Below are positions 53,722 to 61,895 of a stretch of DNA of 64,000 nucleotides, in pieces. The stretch comes from Maribacter arcticus (GTDB taxonomy: Bacteria; Bacteroidota; Bacteroidia; Flavobacteriales; Flavobacteriaceae): positions 1 to 64,000 of the forward strand of contig NZ_FUYL01000005.1 of the NCBI RefSeq assembly GCF_900167935.1, written 5' to 3'. The translations under genes were made by a program, and so were the position numbers. Under the pieces are notes generated by a model. That model had not been told where the DNA came from, did no database searches, and was given only the letters and a program-made list of their open reading frames with translations. Numbering within the stretch: the stretch's first letter is position 1; every line of letters starts with the position of its first letter.

Positions 53722-55146
53722 CTATTCATCCCACCAAACATTAACATTAATACTGTTTCCATCAGTTTTGCTTGCCGCAGCTGCATAATTGATACTATTC
53801 AGCGCTTCTTCTTCCGCCGGATAAGGCATGCGAACAGGAATTAAATTATCATTTAAACTAGCCGAGATTGTTTTCAGTTGTGGAAAGCCGGTTCTTCTAT
53901 ATTCCACCCAACCTTCATAACCATTAATCGTATTGGCAATCCATTTTTGAGTAATAATATTTTCTAATGGATTACCGTTGGCTAAAGCTCCTTCAGTATT
54001 TAAATAATCCACAGGTAATTCTACTTGCCAATAGGCGAATGCCTGTGTTACACCGGTGTTATATAACATTTCAGTATCAGCTGTAATAAACCCTTTTTGA
54101 GCTGCTTCAGCCAATAAAAAATGAGTTTCCATACTGGTCATGAAATTAGCGTCTAAAAGTCCCGTATTTTCCCTGAAAATTGTACCGAGCAATGAATAGT
54201 CTGCTAAAGAAACTCCTGCAGATGCATCTATACCATTTAATAAACCATTAAAACCAGCATCTGTACTATTACCGAAAGAGCGGTAAAGTCTGCCAATACG
54301 TGGGTCATTTAATCCTGTTAGTATTTCATCCATCGTTTCAGACAAAACATAATTATTAAAATCTCCTATTCGAAGTCTGGCAAGCCTAAAGTTATTGGGT
54401 TCTCCATCCGTAAAATTGAAAATGGCATTTTCCGAATTTTCATTTATAAAATTTCCTTCGGATACAATAGCCTGTAATTGAGCAGTAACATCGACTTTTG
54501 TTGAAATACGCATGAGGTATTTTATTTTCAGTGAATTTGCAAAACGTATCCAACCTGCTAAATCTCCATTAAATAAAATATCGCCTTTTAACGAAATAGT
54601 ACCTGAGTAATTTTCCATTGCGGCAATTCCTTGGTCAAGATTATCTAGTATTCCACCAGCATCCATATAAATGGATTCTTGGGTATCATAAACAGGTGTT
54701 ACGGTAGCAATATCTCCTTTAAAGGCTTCTGAATAGGGTACATCTCCGAATAAATCAGTTAAACCTGCAGCCATATAGGCTTTCATTATTCGTGCGGGAC
54801 CTTCATACACCGTAAACGCTGTATTCTCTTGAGAGAGATTTAATATAATTTCATTGTCCCGAAGATTTTGATAGAAAATTGGCCATGGATTTCCCCCTAA
54901 TTGCGGAGATTTCAAGTTATGTCTATCGAATAGGTTAAAATCTAGCGCGGTACTGTATTGTCCTAATAAATTACCAGCGGTAAAACCTTCATATGACATT
55001 TGTTCGCCATAGTCGTAAATGACCTGTCTAAGCAATAGGCTAGGTTGCACGTTAACAGGTGCATTTGAGTTTGTATTTATTTCTTCGAAATCATTCGTAC
55101 AGCTAATGAAGAACAATACGATTAATATGCTATATATATGTTTCAT
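53722..55146 (-). CDS. SusD/RagB family lipoprotein
   Basis: The product is 474 residues. The lipoprotein signal ends in L-F-F-I-S-C (Cys 16). The mature protein has the SusD-like_2 features: N-S-N-A-P-V-N-V-Q-P-S-L-L-L-R near the start, T-A-G-N-L-L-G-Q-Y, A-R-I-M-K-A-Y, L-T-D-L-F-G-D-V-P-Y-S-E-A and a C-terminal G-Y-E-G-W-V-E-Y-R-R-T-G-F-P. It forms the lid of a SusC channel on the outer membrane and binds the ligand. It starts 10 bases after susC on the same strand. Confidence 0.93.
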   Translation of the reverse strand: MKHIYSILIVLFFISCTNDFEEINTNSNAPVNVQPSLLLRQVIYDYGEQMSYEGFTAGNLLGQYSTALDFNLFDRHNLKSPQLGGNPWPIFYQNLRDNEIILNLSQENTAFTVYEGPARIMKAYMAAGLTDLFGDVPYSEAFKGDIATVTPVYDTQESIYMDAGGILDNLDQGIAAMENYSGTISLKGDILFNGDLAGWIRFANSLKIKYLMRISTKVDVTAQLQAIVSEGNFINENSENAIFNFTDGEPNNFRLARLRIGDFNNYVLSETMDEILTGLNDPRIGRLYRSFGNSTDAGFNGLLNGIDASAGVSLADYSLLGTIFRENTGLLDANFMTSMETHFLLAEAAQKGFITADTEMLYNTGVTQAFAYWQVELPVDYLNTEGALANGNPLENIITQKWIANTINGYEGWVEYRRTGFPQLKTISASLNDNLIPVRMPYPAEEEALNSINYAAAASKTDGNSINVNVWWDE

Positions 55147-55156
55147 GGTGTTCTTC

Positions 55157-58100
55157 TTAAAAATTAAATCCGGCTTTAAACCCTATATTTCTTGTCGTAG
55201 CATACGACATGTCTTCAACTCCGCTAATAAAGCCATTACCTTGAACTGCTAATTGCTCTGGGTCGAAATGCGGATTTTCAGTAATAGCAAATAGATTTTT
55301 ACCTATTAAGGATAAATTTAACGTAGCATCTTGTTTGAATATGCTGAGGTTATCGAATGTATAGCCAATAGATAATTGACGCAGTTTTAGAAAAGAAGCA
55401 TCATATGTATTGTTTTCTTCGTGGTTTCTATCATAAAACTGACGGTAATAACTTTCTGCCGAAACAGCAACTGTATTGGGAGTGTACACAGGATTTGCTT
55501 CTGTACCTGTATTTACAACACCTTCGGGTACAATACCAGTTTCTGGTCTAAAAGCGGTTTCTGCCAATTGACCACCAACATTACCTAATGCTTTAGTTCT
55601 CGAAACAATTATACCACCTTGTCGCCAATCGAAAAGGAAGCCTAAATTCCAATTTTTGTAATTGAATTGGTTATTGAAACCCAGCATAAAATCTGGATTG
55701 TAATTACCCAATTTCTGAAGGTCATTGTCGGGAATATAACTACCCGTATCCGTTAAGATAAAATCGCCATTTTCGTTTTTAAGATAGCCAGTGCCATATA
55801 AATCACCAACGCGGCCACCTTCTTCAACTTGAAAAAATACCGTTTGGTTTTGACTGTCGTAAATTCTCGAATATGCCAATGTTAATCGGCCATCTTCTTG
55901 TGGTAAGCTTTCTACTGTAGAGCGATTAGTGCTAAAATTCAAAGTGCTGTTCCATTTTAGATTTTGACTAATAACAGGTGAAACGCCTAATATCACTTCT
56001 AAACCTTTAGAGCGAACTTCCCCACCATTTACTACTTGTTGTATGTAACCAGATGAGATACCTATCGGTAATGAAATTATCTGGTCTTTGGTCAACGCAT
56101 TATAATACGATACATCAAAACGTAATTGATCACCGAATAACCGAATATCTGCACCTACTTCAAATGATGAGGTACGTTCTGGCTGTAAATCAGGATTTGC
56201 TATTATGTCTGAATTACTAAATGTAGGTTGACCGTTAAATGGTGTTTGTGCTATAAAAGCACTTGTAGTTTGATACGAATTTGTATCATTACCAACCTGC
56301 GCCCAACTTGCTCTTAGTTTTGCAAAGGATATGGTCTTTGGTAAATCAATAACTTCCGATAGGATAAAACTGCTGGATACCGATGGATAAAAGAATGAGG
56401 TATTGTCCACTGAAAAAGGAGTAGCAAGAGCACTAGACCAATCATTACGACCGGTTACATCTAAGAAAAGAAAATCTTTATAACCAAACTTCGCCAATCC
56501 ATAAAAACTATTGATTCGCTTGTTCGATTCAAATTCAAATACTTCAATTGGTGATGCTGCATTGGACAATCTAAAAATACCTGGCTGTGCCAAACTTGTA
56601 GTTTGTGATTGTGAGGTAGATGCTTTTTGGTCCAATCTATTTCCGCCAAGAGAAACGTCAACACTAATATCATTAAATTGATTGGTATAACTTAATAAAA
56701 AGTCGGTGTTCACTTCTCTAAAGAAAACATCATGTTCTGCGTAGCCGCCATTTCTAAAACGATTAGAGCTATAGGCTCTGCGTAATTGACGTTGTTCATT
56801 TGAATAGTCCATACCAGTCCTTATAGAGGCTGTAATATGGTCGGTAATTTCATAACTGGCCGATATATTACCAAACACTCTATCTCGATTAAACGAGTTT
56901 CTGTTCTCAAGTAGAATGAAATATGGATTGTCGAAAAAGGTATAGTTATAAGAATACTGTTGTACACCTTCTAAACCAGGCTGCCAATAGTTTTTTAGAT
57001 TATGAATATTTAACGAACGAGGACCCCATGCAACTAAGGAGTAGTTTGCGTTTTCAGAACCATATCCATTTGATGGGCGGTTATCACTTTTTGAATTTAC
57101 GTAACTGATAGATGAGTTGATGCGTAGTTTCTCAATGGGCTGAAAATTTAATCTAGTTCCAATGGTCTGTCGGTCTAAATTCACACCAGGAATTATAGAC
57201 TCGCTTCGTAAATCGGTAAATGAAAGTCGGTAGTTTCCCTTATCAAATCCCGATGCAATCGAAATATTGTTGATTAGCGTAGTTCCGGTTTCATAGAAAT
57301 CCTTCAGGTTATCAGGATTTGACCTAAACGCTGTCGGAGAAATTGGAATTCCGCTGTAAAGAGCAGTATCTCCACCACGAACGGTGGTGCCATCCGCTAA
57401 TGTTACCGGACTATCATACTGCGGCACTAAATTGTTAACATCTAAACGTGGGCCCCAACTATAGGTAATCAAATCATTTGTTCCTCCGCCTAATCCATCG
57501 ACAAAAGCGAACGCCCCAGCATTACCTTGTCCGTATTCATTTTGAAATTCGGGAAGTTTAAAAGCTGAATCGACAAAGAAACTGGTATGGTAACTAATTC
57601 CTAATCCTTTGGTGTTTTTACCGCTTTTCGTTTCAATTATAATAACACCGTTAGATGCCCTGGTACCGTATAAAGCAGCAGCACTAGGTCCTTTTAGCAC
57701 TGAAACTTCGGCAATATCATCAGGATTCACTTCCATAGCTCCGTTTCCAAAATCAATCTCTTGAAAACCGGCAGCGGCTTCATTGGTAAAATTGAAAACC
57801 GAATTATTGTTAATAGGTACACCATCAACAATAAATAAAGGATTGTTGTTAGAGAAAGAAGCTTCTCCTCTTATGGTGATTTTTGAGGAGGACCCTACTC
57901 CTGTGGCGCCTTGATTAATAGTAACTCCGGCTAACTTACCAGAAAGGTTGTCTAAAAAGTTTACTGACTTTACTTCGGTAATGCCTTCAGCATCTAAGCT
58001 TTGAACGACATAACCCAATTCTTTAGTTTCTCTTTTAAGTCCTAACGCGGTTAATACGACTTCATCAAGTACTTCGGTTGATTCTTCAAGGGTAATGTTT

Positions 58101-58360
58101 ATACTCCGATTATTATTTATAGGAACTACCATGGTTTGATATCCTAAAACAGAAAATTCTAGAGCCCCTAAAAGGTTAGGAATATTTAAAGAATATATTC
58201 CAGCTTCATTGGTGATGGTTCCTGTTGACGTACCCGAAAGAATGATATTAACGTAGGGAATAGTATTTCCTTCCGTACCTGTAACAATACCAGTGATCGT
58301 TTCTTGAGCATTGACCATGGTTAGCATAAACATAGTCAACACCATAAAAATGTGTTTCAT
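55157..58360 (-). CDS. SusC/RagA family TonB-dependent outer-membrane receptor
   Basis: The product is 1,067 residues. Signal peptide (to A-Q near 19), a CarboxypepD_reg-like domain (I-T-G-I-V-T-G-T-E-G-N-T-I-P-Y-V), a plug with G-V-x-I-x-Q-G-A-T-G-V-G and the SusC hallmark V-L-K-G-P-S-A-A-A-L-Y-G-T-R-A-S-N-G-V-I, then a 22-strand barrel ending in N-I-G-F-K-A-G-F-N-F. With SusD it imports large or scarce ligands using TonB energy. Such pairs usually serve glycans or peptides, but no glycosidase or peptidase is nearby. Its neighbours are arsenosugar genes, so an arsenic- or nucleoside-related ligand should be considered (inference). Confidence 0.95.
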   Translation of the reverse strand: MKHIFMVLTMFMLTMVNAQETITGIVTGTEGNTIPYVNIILSGTSTGTITNEAGIYSLNIPNLLGALEFSVLGYQTMVVPINNNRSINITLEESTEVLDEVVLTALGLKRETKELGYVVQSLDAEGITEVKSVNFLDNLSGKLAGVTINQGATGVGSSSKITIRGEASFSNNNPLFIVDGVPINNNSVFNFTNEAAAGFQEIDFGNGAMEVNPDDIAEVSVLKGPSAAALYGTRASNGVIIIETKSGKNTKGLGISYHTSFFVDSAFKLPEFQNEYGQGNAGAFAFVDGLGGGTNDLITYSWGPRLDVNNLVPQYDSPVTLADGTTVRGGDTALYSGIPISPTAFRSNPDNLKDFYETGTTLINNISIASGFDKGNYRLSFTDLRSESIIPGVNLDRQTIGTRLNFQPIEKLRINSSISYVNSKSDNRPSNGYGSENANYSLVAWGPRSLNIHNLKNYWQPGLEGVQQYSYNYTFFDNPYFILLENRNSFNRDRVFGNISASYEITDHITASIRTGMDYSNEQRQLRRAYSSNRFRNGGYAEHDVFFREVNTDFLLSYTNQFNDISVDVSLGGNRLDQKASTSQSQTTSLAQPGIFRLSNAASPIEVFEFESNKRINSFYGLAKFGYKDFLFLDVTGRNDWSSALATPFSVDNTSFFYPSVSSSFILSEVIDLPKTISFAKLRASWAQVGNDTNSYQTTSAFIAQTPFNGQPTFSNSDIIANPDLQPERTSSFEVGADIRLFGDQLRFDVSYYNALTKDQIISLPIGISSGYIQQVVNGGEVRSKGLEVILGVSPVISQNLKWNSTLNFSTNRSTVESLPQEDGRLTLAYSRIYDSQNQTVFFQVEEGGRVGDLYGTGYLKNENGDFILTDTGSYIPDNDLQKLGNYNPDFMLGFNNQFNYKNWNLGFLFDWRQGGIIVSRTKALGNVGGQLAETAFRPETGIVPEGVVNTGTEANPVYTPNTVAVSAESYYRQFYDRNHEENNTYDASFLKLRQLSIGYTFDNLSIFKQDATLNLSLIGKNLFAITENPHFDPEQLAVQGNGFISGVEDMSYATTRNIGFKAGFNF

Positions 58361-58387
58361 AAATAGCTTTTGAACTGAGTTTTACAT

Positions 58388-59104
58388 TTACCCTATTATT
58401 GGGTAAGGTGGGTAATAGACAAATGAAATCTCAGGAGAGCCTTTATTATAAAAACATCTGTTAGACAACAGATTTATGAAGTTGTATTTTTTATGAAAAA
58501 GCCCAAGTTTTACTCTTAGCAGGCCAATAATTAGAAGTAGTATGGAAGTAGATAAGGTTTTTGAAAATAACAATAAAGACCGTAAATCTTTTTCATTATC
58601 AACATCTTGTAGAACGGGTAGTTTTATTAATTCAGAAGATTCAGACTGTAACCATGTAGAAATATGGCTATATAAACTATACCGCTGCCATGGTAACTTT
58701 TCGAATTTCGAAACATCAAAATTATTTTTTTGTAAACCAAGCAAGTAAAATCCACCATCAACCGAAGGGCCAATTATGGTTTTACCTAATGCCAATTGTT
58801 TCGCTGTTTTTTTAAGATGTTGTGTCTTTAAATGAGGAGTGTCATTACCAATTGTGATGATATTATCAAATCCTTTTTCAAAAACAGTAGCTATAGCGTT
58901 GGTAAATCGTTCACCAAAATTAGAACCTACTTGGTCTTTATCTGTAAAATGAAATGTGGGTAATCCTGTTTTTTTTGCTTTTAGAAGCGTGTTTTGAGTC
59001 AGCTTATCGAATAATTCTTCACTATTGGGAATAGACTTATTTGCCAATTCTTCCTTCGCGGAATTGGCAAATACCAAAATTGCAGTTGTGTGCAGTGTAT
59101 TCAA
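58388..59104 (-). CDS. DUF2064 / TIGR04282-type arsenosugar glycosyltransferase-like protein
   Basis: The product is 238 residues. It is a CofC/GT2-like nucleotidyl/glycosyl transferase fold: A-I-L-V-F-A-N-S-A at the start, F-G-E-R-F-T-N-A, I-I-T-I-G-N-D-T-P-H-L and G-P-S-V-D-G-G-F-Y-L-L-G-L. This is the rSAM-associated transferase 1 group, now assigned to arsenosugar glycosylation. It is the first gene of the operon. The family normally ends soon after the D-V-D-N-E-K-D-L segment. The last 50 or so residues here (hydrophobic patch, then an unlikely tail) overlap a terminator-like hairpin, so the tail may have arisen by stop loss. Confidence 0.8.
   Translation of the reverse strand: MNTLHTTAILVFANSAKEELANKSIPNSEELFDKLTQNTLLKAKKTGLPTFHFTDKDQVGSNFGERFTNAIATVFEKGFDNIITIGNDTPHLKTQHLKKTAKQLALGKTIIGPSVDGGFYLLGLQKNNFDVSKFEKLPWQRYSLYSHISTWLQSESSELIKLPVLQDVDNEKDLRSLLLFSKTLSTSILLLIIGLLRVKLGLFHKKYNFINLLSNRCFYNKGSPEISFVYYPPYPIIG
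58449..58473 (-). terminator. Terminator- or attenuator-like hairpin inside the 3' end of the DUF2064 gene
   Basis: On the minus strand ATCTGTT-GTCT-AACAGAT is followed by G and five Ts. It lies inside the coding tail and 89 bases upstream of susC. It is short and GC-poor, so termination would be partial at best. Confidence 0.4.
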
Positions 59105-59166
59105 TTAAATTATCTTTCTCATTAATAAACTTACGTAAAAATATTGCAAAGGTTTTTTTTGTTTAA

Positions 59167-59197
59167 CAAATATCCAAAACTTCTTACTTTAAGTCAA
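59167..59197 (-). promoter_or_regulatory. Predicted promoter of the arsenosugar operon
   Basis: On the minus strand TTG (59197-59195) is followed after 20 bases by GATATTTG (59174-59167), matching TAnnTTTG in seven of eight positions. The leader to the ATG at 59104 would be about 55 bases. Confidence 0.45.
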
Positions 59198-59209
59198 AAT
59201 GTCAGTTTT

Positions 59210-59223
59210 AGACTAGTCAGTCG
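59210..59223. promoter_or_regulatory. TetR operator candidate 3
   Basis: AGACTAGTCAGTCG has AGAC and GTC(G) ends in the 14-base spacing, one base off the AGAC-N6-GTCT pattern. It lies 12 bases upstream of the predicted -33 element of the arsenosugar operon. Confidence 0.5.
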
Positions 59224-59335
59224 GTTTTTAAGGTTCAAAATGTGATATTAAACATCAATTTCAGGCATAAACAAACACTTAAATCTGTCCATAAGCACCT
59301 TTTTAGCTAATTTACTAGCGAGATTTTTACGTTGC

Positions 59336-59349
59336 AGACTAGTTAGTCT
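59336..59349. promoter_or_regulatory. TetR operator candidate 4
   Basis: AGACTAGTTAGTCT has perfect 6-base arms around a 2-base centre, the same layout as candidate 1. It lies 113 bases before the htrA start and 231 bases before the first arsenosugar gene. Confidence 0.6.
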
Positions 59350-59462
59350 AAAAAAATCCTTAAAATTTCAACCAAATTTAGATAATTATTAGCATTTGCT
59401 TAACTAGCAGTGGCACAGCTATTGCTACTAGACTGTTAGAAGAATTTAATAAAATATTAATT

Positions 59463-60977
59463 ATGAAATCAGACACAAATACAAAAAGTGCTTGGAAGAT
59501 TTACTTCTTCTCAGCCATTATTGCCCTAGTAGTAAGTTATGGGGTTATTGAATTTAATAAACAAACGACAAAAGATGCTGTTGGGGTAACGGTTGTTGAT
59601 TCTGTTCACGGTAGTCATGTACTTTATACTGCAGACAATGAGGGCAATATTAAGCCATTAGATTTTACAGAAACTTCTGAAAAGGTTTTAGATGCGGTAG
59701 TGCATATTAAGTCCACTCAAAATGGTACGTCTTATGGAAACCAAGGGGCCCGCGAGTTACCTGACCCATTTAAGGAATATTTTGGTGATATGTTTAAAGG
59801 GCAATCTCCAGAAGATATGCAGTCACGACCAAGGGTTGGCACTGGTTCTGGTGTCATTATTAATGATAAAGGGTATATCGTGACCAACAATCATGTTATT
59901 GCCAATGCAGATGAAGTCGAAGTAACTCTTTATAATAACCAGTCTTATAAAGCAACGGTTATAGGTACAGATCCAACAACAGATTTAGCACTGTTGCAGA
60001 TTAAAGCCGATAATCTAAAAACAATGGCCTTGGTAAATTCTGATGATGTTGAAGTAGGAGAATGGGTGTTGGCAGTTGGTAATCCGTTAGGATTGAATTC
60101 TACGGTCACTGCGGGTATCGTTAGTGCTAAGGCCAGAAGTATCCATATCAATACAGACAAGTTTGCGGTTGAAAGTTTCATACAGACCGATGCTGCCATT
60201 AATCCTGGTAATAGCGGTGGTGCCTTAGTAAATCTTGATGGTAATTTAGTTGGAATCAATACAGCCATTGCTAGTACAACTGGAACTTATACCGGATATG
60301 GTTTTGCCGTACCTAGTAATATCGTTACCAAAGTGGTCGAAGATTTGTTAAAATATGGTAATGTACAACGTGGTATGTTGGGGGTTACTATTAGAACAAT
60401 GGATGGTAATTTGGCTAAAGAGAAGGATGTGGCGTTTACCAAAGGAGTTTGGGTAGAACAAGTAGGTGAAGATAGTGGTGCAGATATGGCAGGTATTGAA
60501 TCTGGCGATATCATTGTTAGTGTAAATGGAAAAGAAACAGGGACTTCACCAAGACTTCAAGAAATCATTGCGGGTAAAAGACCTGGTGATAAAGTTGCCA
60601 TCATTGTTAATAGAAATGGTAAGGAGAAAGAGCTAGAGGTTGAACTTAAAAATTCTGAGGGTGGTACGAGTATCATTAAAAAGGAAGAGAATGAAGTTTT
60701 TAACCTTTTAGGTGCTGATTTTGAAAACGTGAACAAAGAACTAGCTAAAAAATTCGGGCTAGACGGCGGTGTTCAGGTGACAAAACTATATCCTGGAAAA
60801 ATTAAAAAGGAAACCCAAATGCAAGAAGGTTTTATCATCACACATATAGATGGTAAACGGGTTAAGGATATTGAAGATGTAGCGTCTATTCTTGAAGGTA
60901 AAAAAGGCGGAGTCATGATAGAAGGTATCTACGAAGATGGTACTAAATATTATTATGCCTTCGGATTGGATTCATAG
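59463..60977 (+). CDS. HtrA/DegP-type periplasmic serine protease
   Basis: The product is 504 residues. An N-terminal membrane or signal segment (about 14-29) is followed by a trypsin-like domain with the catalytic triad in T-N-N-H-V-I (His near 143), T-D-L-A-L-L (Asp) and N-P-G-N-S-G-G-A-L (Ser near 250). Two PDZ domains follow (about 300-395 and 415-500). It degrades or refolds damaged envelope proteins. It has its own terminator. The operator-like site upstream suggests control by the TetR regulator of the arsenic island, which would fit a stress role, but htrA genes also stand alone. Confidence 0.94.
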   Translation: MKSDTNTKSAWKIYFFSAIIALVVSYGVIEFNKQTTKDAVGVTVVDSVHGSHVLYTADNEGNIKPLDFTETSEKVLDAVVHIKSTQNGTSYGNQGARELPDPFKEYFGDMFKGQSPEDMQSRPRVGTGSGVIINDKGYIVTNNHVIANADEVEVTLYNNQSYKATVIGTDPTTDLALLQIKADNLKTMALVNSDDVEVGEWVLAVGNPLGLNSTVTAGIVSAKARSIHINTDKFAVESFIQTDAAINPGNSGGALVNLDGNLVGINTAIASTTGTYTGYGFAVPSNIVTKVVEDLLKYGNVQRGMLGVTIRTMDGNLAKEKDVAFTKGVWVEQVGEDSGADMAGIESGDIIVSVNGKETGTSPRLQEIIAGKRPGDKVAIIVNRNGKEKELEVELKNSEGGTSIIKKEENEVFNLLGADFENVNKELAKKFGLDGGVQVTKLYPGKIKKETQMQEGFIITHIDGKRVKDIEDVASILEGKKGGVMIEGIYEDGTKYYYAFGLDS

Positions 60978-60998
60978 TCCTTGATTATACTTAATTTT

Positions 60999-61037
60999 AT
61001 GCCGTGCAGATATTATTATTGGCACGGCATTTTTTTT
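60999..61037 (+). terminator. Intrinsic terminator of htrA
   Basis: ATGCCGTGC (60999-61007) pairs with GCACGGCAT (61022-61030) and eight Ts follow. The loop is 14 bases. Confidence 0.9.
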
Positions 61038-61055
61038 GAAATCAATTCTAGATAG

Positions 61056-61823
61056 ATGCAAACACGTTCAAAGTCCATAGGTTTAGTGCTTTCAGGTGGT
61101 GGAGTGCGCGGTATGGCGCATATAGGAGTAATAAAAGCGATGCAAGAGTTTGGCCTTGAAGCAACAGTTGTGGCAGGTAGTAGTGTGGGTGCTTTAGTAG
61201 GTGCATTATATTCAGCGGATAAGCCAATTGAAGACATGCTTCATTTTTTCAAGGATACACCCTTGTTCAAATACAATTATTTTGCTGTTGCTAAACCTGG
61301 CCTCATAAATACCGAACGGTTTATAAGTGCGTTTCAGCAATATTTTCCTGAAGATAGTTTTGAAGCTTTAAAGAAAGACCTACATGTAGTAGCTACAAAT
61401 TTAGAGCAGGGGGAAGAGGTTTTTATTAATAAAGGGGAGTTGATTAGACCTTTGTTGGCATCGGCTGCATTACCACCGGTATTCAGCCCTATAGAATATA
61501 ACGGAGCATTACATGCGGATGGAGGAATAATGAACAATTTTCCATCAGAACCAATTTTGAGTAGGGTCGAATATGTAATTGGTAGTAACGTTTCTTTAGT
61601 TTCTAAATTAGAGAAAAAACACCTCAATAATTCCTTTCAACTAACAGGTAGAGTTACGGGACTCATGATTTACGCCATCAACAGGGAGAAAATCAATAAT
61701 TGTAACTTGATTATTGAACCTCAAGAATTGGAAAATATAGGTATTTTGGACCGTAGAGGTATAGAAAAGGCTTATGCCATTGGGTATGAAACGGCAGTTA
61801 GAACATTCGAAAAAGTTCTATAA
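61056..61823 (+). CDS. Patatin-like phospholipase family protein
   Basis: The product is 255 residues with no signal peptide. The oxyanion loop G-G-G-V-R-G-M-A-H (14-22), the nucleophile elbow G-S-S-V-G (41-45, Ser 43) and the D-G-G motif (155-157) form the Ser-Asp dyad of patatin-like lipases, in the RssA/YchK-like size class. It probably hydrolyses membrane lipids or acyl esters in the cytoplasm. It has a single-gene context between the htrA terminator and a gene on the other strand. Confidence 0.92.
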   Translation: MQTRSKSIGLVLSGGGVRGMAHIGVIKAMQEFGLEATVVAGSSVGALVGALYSADKPIEDMLHFFKDTPLFKYNYFAVAKPGLINTERFISAFQQYFPEDSFEALKKDLHVVATNLEQGEEVFINKGELIRPLLASAALPPVFSPIEYNGALHADGGIMNNFPSEPILSRVEYVIGSNVSLVSKLEKKHLNNSFQLTGRVTGLMIYAINREKINNCNLIIEPQELENIGILDRRGIEKAYAIGYETAVRTFEKVL

Positions 61824-61895
61824 AACCAATCAGGTACTGTTTAAATTCTAAAACCGATAAATTACCAAGATGGTTATCCTTTTACATGCGGCAAT

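Larger units (their letters stand above)
59105..59462. other. Divergent regulatory region between the arsenosugar operon and htrA
   Basis: A 358-base gap with no open frame. It holds two TetR-type operator candidates (59210 and 59336), a minus-strand promoter for the arsenosugar operon (59167-59197), and a second possible minus-strand -7 box (TAAATTTG at 59373-59380). The htrA promoter is not obvious; ATTAGCATTTG at 59389-59399 is the nearest candidate. Confidence 0.6.

Noticed and set aside
55157-58360. Treating the SusCD pair as a polysaccharide utilisation locus
   Set aside because: No glycoside hydrolase, lyase, sulfatase or HTCS/sigma-anti-sigma regulator nearby; the neighbours are arsenosugar genes.
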